From contig WRCU01000046.1 of the NCBI GenBank assembly GCA_009783805.1, positions 1-8,557 on the forward strand: a stretch of 8,557 nucleotides of DNA, written 5' to 3'. The position numbers were made by a program, and so were the translations under genes. Source of the stretch: Oscillospiraceae bacterium. Lineage in GTDB: Bacteria > Bacillota > Clostridia > WRCU01. Shown one piece after another: positions 5,435 to 8,557 of the stretch (positions are counted from its first letter, which is position 1; each line of letters opens with the position of its first letter). The notes below the pieces were generated by a model, which saw nothing but the letters and a program-made list of their open reading frames with translations, had not been told where the DNA came from and searched no databases.

Positions 5435-6688
5435 TCACCTCAAGGGTAGCTCCACCGTTATGGTAGTCCCCTCGCCCAAGGCGCTCTCGACCTTGATCCC
5501 GCCGCCGTAGAGCAGCGCTATCTGCTTGCATATGGCAAGTCCCAGGCCGCTCCCGTCCACTTCGGGGCGGTTCTTGTTTACCCTGTAGAAACGGTCGAAT
5601 ATGAACTCCTGCTTGTCCTTCGGTATGCCGATGCCCGTGTCGGCCACCGTGAGGCTGACGCCCCCCTCGGTCTGGCGCGCGCCCACCTTCACGCTGCCTC
5701 CGGCGACGTTGTACTTGATGGCGTTCTCCACCAGGTTGATGAGCAGCTGCTTGGCCCTGTCCTGGTATATGCCGTAGGTGAGGCCGGGGTCGGGGGTCTC
5801 GTTCGAGAGGGTGACGCCTTTTTGGGCGGCGGCCTGCGACAGTATCAGCAGCACCTCGTCTATGACCTCGCCGATCGGGATCTGCGGCGCGCTGCCCTCC
5901 TTGGCGATGGAGTCGACCTCGGCCAGGCTCAGGATGCTGTCGATGAGCTGGTTGAGCCGTTCGGCCTCGATCTCTATGATCCCGAGGAACTTGTCCCTCG
6001 TCCGGTCGTCGTCTATGTCGCCGTACCTCAGCGTCTCGATGAAGCCCTTGATCGAGGTGAGGGGCGTCTTGAGCTCATGGGTGATGTTGGAGACGAAATC
6101 GTTCCGTATGAGCTCCAGCCTCTTCATGGCCGTTATGTCCTGCATGTAGATGACCCCGAACCCGGCGCCGTTCCCCGCCGCGTCGGGGCCGCCCCCCACG
6201 TGCATGATGTAGGTCAGGTAATAGCCCGACTTGCCGGTCCTGGGATTGTCCACCGTGATGACCGTCTGCCGGTACTTCCCGTCGGCCATGGTCTTCGCGA
6301 TCTTCTCGTACAGGGGGCCGATCCCGACCACGTCGTTGAAGTTCCTGTGGCAGAAGTCCCTGTCCACGCCCACGTACAGCATGGTCTGCGCGGCCTCGTT
6401 CATGTACTTGATGTTGCAGGCGGAGTCGAGGCGTATGATCCCGTTCGGCGAGCTCTCCACGATGGCGGAGTTCAGTGAGGCGTACGAGGGGCAGGGATCC
6501 TGCTCCTTTATAGGGCGGCCGCTGACGCAACGGTCGCCGTTATCCCTGCCCGCGATGTCCCCGGCCGGCACCCTCGCCCATAGGCCGTGCGCCTTGGCCG
6601 CCCTCAGGCGCCGCCATAGAAGGAGGCACGCGAGGAGCGAGGCGGCGAGCGCCGCCAGGGCCGATATGGCCAGCCAGCGGTCAGTCAT
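5435..6688 (-). CDS. PhoR-like sensor histidine kinase
   Basis: 417 residues. One N-terminal membrane helix (about 5-25) is followed by Arg/Lys-rich sequence and a linker, a PAS domain (about 70-185), then HisKA and HATPase_c domains. The phospho-accepting His204 lies in ITHELKTPL. The N box has Asn318 and Asn322 (LINLVENAIKYN). The G1 box begins at Asp350 (DTGIGIP), the F box is FDRFYR (364-369), and the G2 box is GSGLGLA (379-385). It should autophosphorylate on His204 and pass the phosphate to the regulator encoded just upstream. With one helix and no extracellular domain, it resembles PhoR kinases that sense through the PAS domain or a membrane or cytoplasmic partner. No pst or phoU genes are in view, so the phosphate link is by family resemblance only. 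Its ATG overlaps the end of the regulator gene by 8 bases (ATGACTGA), implying coupled translation. Confidence 0.92.
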   Translation of the reverse strand: MTDRWLAISALAALAASLLACLLLWRRLRAAKAHGLWARVPAGDIAGRDNGDRCVSGRPIKEQDPCPSYASLNSAIVESSPNGIIRLDSACNIKYMNEAAQTMLYVGVDRDFCHRNFNDVVGIGPLYEKIAKTMADGKYRQTVITVDNPRTGKSGYYLTYIMHVGGGPDAAGNGAGFGVIYMQDITAMKRLELIRNDFVSNITHELKTPLTSIKGFIETLRYGDIDDDRTRDKFLGIIEIEAERLNQLIDSILSLAEVDSIAKEGSAPQIPIGEVIDEVLLILSQAAAQKGVTLSNETPDPGLTYGIYQDRAKQLLINLVENAIKYNVAGGSVKVGARQTEGGVSLTVADTGIGIPKDKQEFIFDRFYRVNKNRPEVDGSGLGLAICKQIALLYGGGIKVESALGEGTTITVELPLR

Positions 6689-7382
6689 CGTTGAACCGGT
6701 AACCTATGCCCCTGACGGTGTTGATGTACTTCGGGTAGTCGTTGTCGTCGTCGCCGAGCTTCATGCGCAGGTAGCGTATGTGAACGTCGACCGTCCTGGT
6801 CTCGCCGAAGTAGTCGTAGCCCCAGATCCTCTCTAGGAGCGTCTCGCGCGAGAGTACCCTGCCTTTGTTGGACAGGAAGAGCTTGAGCAGCTCGAACTCC
6901 TTGTATGAAAGGTCGACCGGGTTGCCTCCCTTGAAGACGGTCCGCCTGGAAGTGTTCAGGACCAGGTCGCGGCAGGAGTAGACCTCCTCCTCGTTGGCGC
7001 TGTTGATCGCGGACCGCCTGATCAGGGCCTTGACCCTGGCCACGAACTCCTTGACGCTGAAAGGCTTGACCATGTAGTCGTCGGCACCCAGCTCGAGGCC
7101 GAGTATCTTGTCGAACTCCTCGCCCTTGGCGGTCAGGAGCAGTATCGGGACGTGCTTGACCTGAGGGTCCTTCCGTATCATCTTGCACAGCTCGAGCCCG
7201 TCGATGCCCGGCAGCATGATGTCCAGCACGTAGAGGTCCGGGGTCTCCGACTGCCCGGCCCCGAGCAGGTCCTCGGCGGAGTCAAAGGTTACGGGCCTAT
7301 ACCCGTAGCTGTCCAGGTTGAACTTGATAAGCTGCTGTATGTGCGGGTCGTCCTCGACGATGTAAATCAGTTCCTTGACCAT
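6681..7382 (-). CDS. PhoB/OmpR-family response regulator
   Basis: 233 residues. The receiver domain (about 4-122) has the acidic pair Asp11-Asp12, phosphorylation site Asp54 (VLDIMLPG), Thr84 and Lys106 (KPFS). The C-terminal winged-helix DNA-binding domain (about 136-231) contains SYKEFELLKLFL, TRTVDVHIRYLRMKLG and the closing INTVRGIGYRF. When phosphorylated it should dimerise and bind direct-repeat sites to activate or repress transcription. I chose the ATG at 7382 because GGAGG lies five bases upstream; the frame could run to a TTG at 7403, but that start has no comparable site. It overlaps the kinase gene by 8 bases, and the kinase is surely its partner. The domain resembles PhoB/PhoP and also WalR, so the regulon cannot be named from sequence alone. 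Confidence 0.94.
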   Translation of the reverse strand: MVKELIYIVEDDPHIQQLIKFNLDSYGYRPVTFDSAEDLLGAGQSETPDLYVLDIMLPGIDGLELCKMIRKDPQVKHVPILLLTAKGEEFDKILGLELGADDYMVKPFSVKEFVARVKALIRRSAINSANEEEVYSCRDLVLNTSRRTVFKGGNPVDLSYKEFELLKLFLSNKGRVLSRETLLERIWGYDYFGETRTVDVHIRYLRMKLGDDDNDYPKYINTVRGIGYRFNDD

Positions 7383-7387
7383 GTTGG

Positions 7388-7392
7388 CCTCC
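7388..7392 (-). promoter_or_regulatory. Ribosome binding site deciding the response regulator start
   Basis: GGAGG on the minus strand, five bases before ATG 7382-7380. It lies within a possible longer reading from TTG 7403 and favours the ATG. Confidence 0.75.
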
Positions 7393-7424
7393 GTTTTGCC
7401 CAAACACGCATTCTCATATCAATG

Positions 7425-7454
7425 AATATACAACGAATCCCAGTCGCGCGTAAA
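7425..7454 (-). promoter_or_regulatory. Candidate promoter of the two-component operon
   Basis: On the minus strand TTTACG (7454-7449) and TATATT (7430-7425) are 18 bp apart. Transcription would start near 7418, giving a leader of about 36 bases. A 10-bp palindrome AAACATGTTT (7452-7461) overlaps the -35 element and could be a regulator site, but palindromes of that length occur by chance in a window this size. Confidence 0.45.
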
Positions 7455-7563
7455 CATGTTTCGCACGGTGATTGGCTTCATTGCCGGCGATGGCCGGGGG
7501 ACCCCGAATGGTTTATGATGTGCGGGTGGGTGACGGCGAAAAGCGCGCATGGGGGTGCATTTT

Positions 7564-7866
7564 ATGGTCAGGCACATAGTGATGTGGAAGCTGAAGGAGT
7601 TCGCGGAGGGGAGCCCAAAGGCCGTGAATGCGGGCAGGATCAAGGGGATGCTGGAGTCCCTGGTCGGCGTGGTGCCCCAGTTGGCCTCGTGCTCCGTGGG
7701 GCTGAACGATCTGGCGGACCCGGCAAACTACGACGCCGTCCTATGCTCCGAGTTCGGGAGCTGGGAGGACCTGGAGGCCTATAAAAGGCACCCAGAGCAC
7801 GTCAAGGTCTCGGAGTTCGTCGCGAAGGTGCGAGAGTCGAGGGTGGCCGTGGACTACGAGGAATAA
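7564..7866 (+). CDS. Dabb-domain (stress-responsive A/B barrel) protein
   Basis: 100 residues forming one Dabb domain, a small ferredoxin-like fold that usually dimerises into a barrel. Family signs are the opening VRHIVMWKLKE, the central DLADPANYDAVLCSEF strand region, and EAYKRHPEHV (71-80) followed by a helix and the final strand VAVDYEE. Members are small cytoplasmic proteins; some are stress-induced or act as enzymes or cyclases in plants and fungi, but most bacterial ones have no assigned role. I chose the ATG at 7564 rather than 7549: the Dabb fold starts right at MVRHIV, and a GGGGGTG stretch lies six bases upstream. It is divergent from the two-component operon and convergent with the coiled-coil gene. 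TATGAT (7514-7519) might be its -10 element, with no good -35. Confidence 0.88.
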   Translation: MVRHIVMWKLKEFAEGSPKAVNAGRIKGMLESLVGVVPQLASCSVGLNDLADPANYDAVLCSEFGSWEDLEAYKRHPEHVKVSEFVAKVRESRVAVDYEE

Positions 7867-7870
7867 AACG

Positions 7871-7896
7871 GGCCAAGCGGACGCGAAGCCTTGGCC
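7871..7896. terminator. Possible hairpin after the Dabb gene
   Basis: GGCCAAG (7871-7877) and CTTGGCC (7890-7896) pair around a 12-base loop, five bases after the Dabb stop codon and between convergent genes. There is no T-run, so a terminator role is only suggested by position. A second weaker dyad, GGCCG/CGGCC (7924-7928, 7941-7945), follows before the next gene ends. Confidence 0.35.
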
Positions 7897-7963
7897 AGGA
7901 AGCGGCCCGGATTTGGCGGACGTGGCCGGACCGGATTGCGCGGCCCTTAGGCTCCGGCCGTCC

Positions 7964-8317
7964 TTAGGCCTTCTCCTTGGCCTTCCTCGGCGCGGCTTCG
8001 TCGAACGGGTCGCGGCCCAGGCCCAAGGCCCCGCCGTCCGCCGCGGCCTTCCGCCCCGGGGACCGCGCGTCGGCGTCCCAAGCGTCGGCCCTACTTTCCT
8101 TGAGCGAATATAGGTAGCGCTCCAGCTCCAGGGCGTTCCTGGCTTTCACGCCTTCCATCTCCAGGGCGTTCTTGGCCTTTATCTCCTCGAGTTTGACCTC
8201 GCTCTCAAAGGCCAGGCGCCTCTTCTTCAGGGAGAAGTCCTTCCAGGACTTGAATATGGCGATGACCGCGCCCGTCGATATGCTCGTTATGGCTATGACC
8301 ACGATGGCTTCCCACAT
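7964..8317 (-). CDS. Membrane-anchored coiled-coil protein, function unknown
   Basis: 117 residues. One N-terminal membrane helix (about 4-22) is followed by a basic stop (KSWKDFSLKKRR) and a charged helical stretch likely to form a coiled coil (about 24-76). The tail (77-117) is rich in Ala, Asp, Arg and Lys, probably disordered. The coiled coil contains an 11-residue repeat, IKAKNALEMEG then VKARNALELER (46-56, 57-67), a hendecad period. The basic residues after the helix suggest that the coiled coil is cytoplasmic. I recognise no family. The start at 8317 is the only ATG possible, since the in-frame TAA of argJ lies upstream. The AAGGGGG ribosome site is 13 bases away, longer than usual. 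It follows argJ by 18 bases and is probably co-transcribed with it, which need not mean a role in arginine synthesis. Confidence 0.75.
   Translation of the reverse strand: MWEAIVVIAITSISTGAVIAIFKSWKDFSLKKRRLAFESEVKLEEIKAKNALEMEGVKARNALELERYLYSLKESRADAWDADARSPGRKAAADGGALGLGRDPFDEAAPRKAKEKA
8122..8187 (-). repeat. 33-bp tandem repeat inside the coiled-coil gene
   Basis: Units 8122-8154 and 8155-8187. The first 28 bases of the two units match at 23 positions. The period of 33 bp equals 11 codons, so the frame is kept and the coiled coil is lengthened by one hendecad. Confidence 0.7.
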
Positions 8318-8335
8318 CGGCCGCTTTGATCCCCC

Positions 8336-8557
8336 TTAGCTACGGTAGCTCCCGTTGATGCGCACGTACTCCTCGGTCAGGTCGCATGTCAGCACGGCGT
8401 CCCCGTACGGGCCGCCCCCCAGCCGTATCCGGATGAGGACCGGGTCGCAGCTGAGCCCGGCTTTGGCCTCCGCCTCGTCGAACGGCAGGGCCGCCCCGCC
8501 CTCGCAGACGTCGACGTCGCCGATCGATATGCCCACGTCGCGCTGGTCGAAGGCCGC
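8336..8557 (-). CDS. argJ: ArgJ, bifunctional ornithine acetyltransferase/N-acetylglutamate synthase, C-terminal end
   Basis: The last 73 codons of argJ; the 5' part lies beyond the window edge. The translation begins AAFDQRDVGISIGDVDVCEG, continues with LPFDEAEAKAGL and ends CDLTEEYVRINGSYRS, the conserved ArgJ C-terminus. ArgJ moves the acetyl group from N-acetylornithine to glutamate in the cyclic arginine pathway, and in many species also makes N-acetylglutamate from acetyl-CoA. The precursor cleaves itself into two chains, and this piece belongs to the beta chain. The Asn six residues from the end and the final Ser match Asn399 and Ser404, active-site residues I recall from M. tuberculosis ArgJ. 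Whether argC, argB or argD lie upstream cannot be seen. The coiled-coil gene follows after 18 bases. Confidence 0.9.
   Translation of the reverse strand, partial: AAFDQRDVGISIGDVDVCEGGAALPFDEAEAKAGLSCDPVLIRIRLGGGPYGDAVLTCDLTEEYVRINGSYRS

Noticed and set aside
7452..7461. Perfect 10-bp palindrome AAACATGTTT near the promoter of the two-component operon
   Set aside because: Perfect 10-bp palindromes are expected several times by chance in a window this size. The symmetry does not extend outward, and AACCATGGTT at 152-161 is a similar case.
7913..8113. 66-codon open frame on the + strand opposite the coiled-coil gene
   Set aside because: It has Pro/Arg/Gly-rich low-complexity sequence and no ribosome site, and lies opposite a better-supported frame with a membrane helix and coiled coil.
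1..8557. A novel defence, phage or biosynthetic system
   Set aside because: Every sizeable frame is explained by a known housekeeping, transport or signalling family, apart from two small membrane proteins. No nuclease, toxin, reverse transcriptase, recombinase or biosynthetic enzyme cluster was seen.

Overview
The window reads as ordinary chromosomal DNA of a GC-rich bacterium. Arginine is written mostly as AGG (16 of the first 28 Arg codons of the first ABC gene) and ATA is a frequent isoleucine codon. That bias, strong GGAGG-type ribosome sites and the gene families present suit a GC-rich anaerobic Bacillota or Synergistota-like lineage. This is inference only; nothing here fixes the phylum. 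Gaps between genes are much more AT-rich than the genes and contain sigma-70-like promoters with 17-18 bp spacers.

Layout. Positions 1-172 are the right end of an IS1595-family insertion sequence, with the last 36 codons of its transposase. An AT-rich gap follows, then a promoter and a tRNA-Arg(CCU) gene (398-471). Convergent to the tRNA is a DppA-type M55 D-aminopeptidase (504-1283, minus). Divergent from dppA are two half-size ABC exporters (1362-3086 and 3271-5076). They are separated by 184 bp holding two kinds of short repeat. Their ATPase domains are complementarily degenerate: the first has Asp in place of the catalytic Glu, and the second has a broken signature motif. This is the pattern of a heterodimeric exporter with one working ATP site. 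A near-consensus promoter overlaps the stop codon of the second ABC gene. Downstream of it lie two palindromes 21 bp apart and a small two-helix membrane protein (5172-5372).

Convergent to that is a two-component pair on the minus strand: a PhoB/OmpR-family regulator (6681-7382) overlapped by 8 bp by its PhoR-like histidine kinase (5435-6688). A Dabb (stress-responsive A/B barrel) protein runs the other way (7564-7866). The window ends on the minus strand with a membrane-anchored coiled-coil protein (7964-8317), 18 bp downstream of the 3' end of argJ (8336-8557, cut by the window edge).

How the genes relate. The two ABC subunits almost certainly work together, as do the kinase and regulator. 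The other genes share no evident pathway. I found no CRISPR array, phage module, toxin-antitoxin pair, defence system or biosynthetic cluster. The points most worth a second look are the paired operator-like palindromes, the complementary ATPase degeneracy, and the repeat cluster between the ABC genes, where the second gene's start codon lies in a decayed repeat copy.
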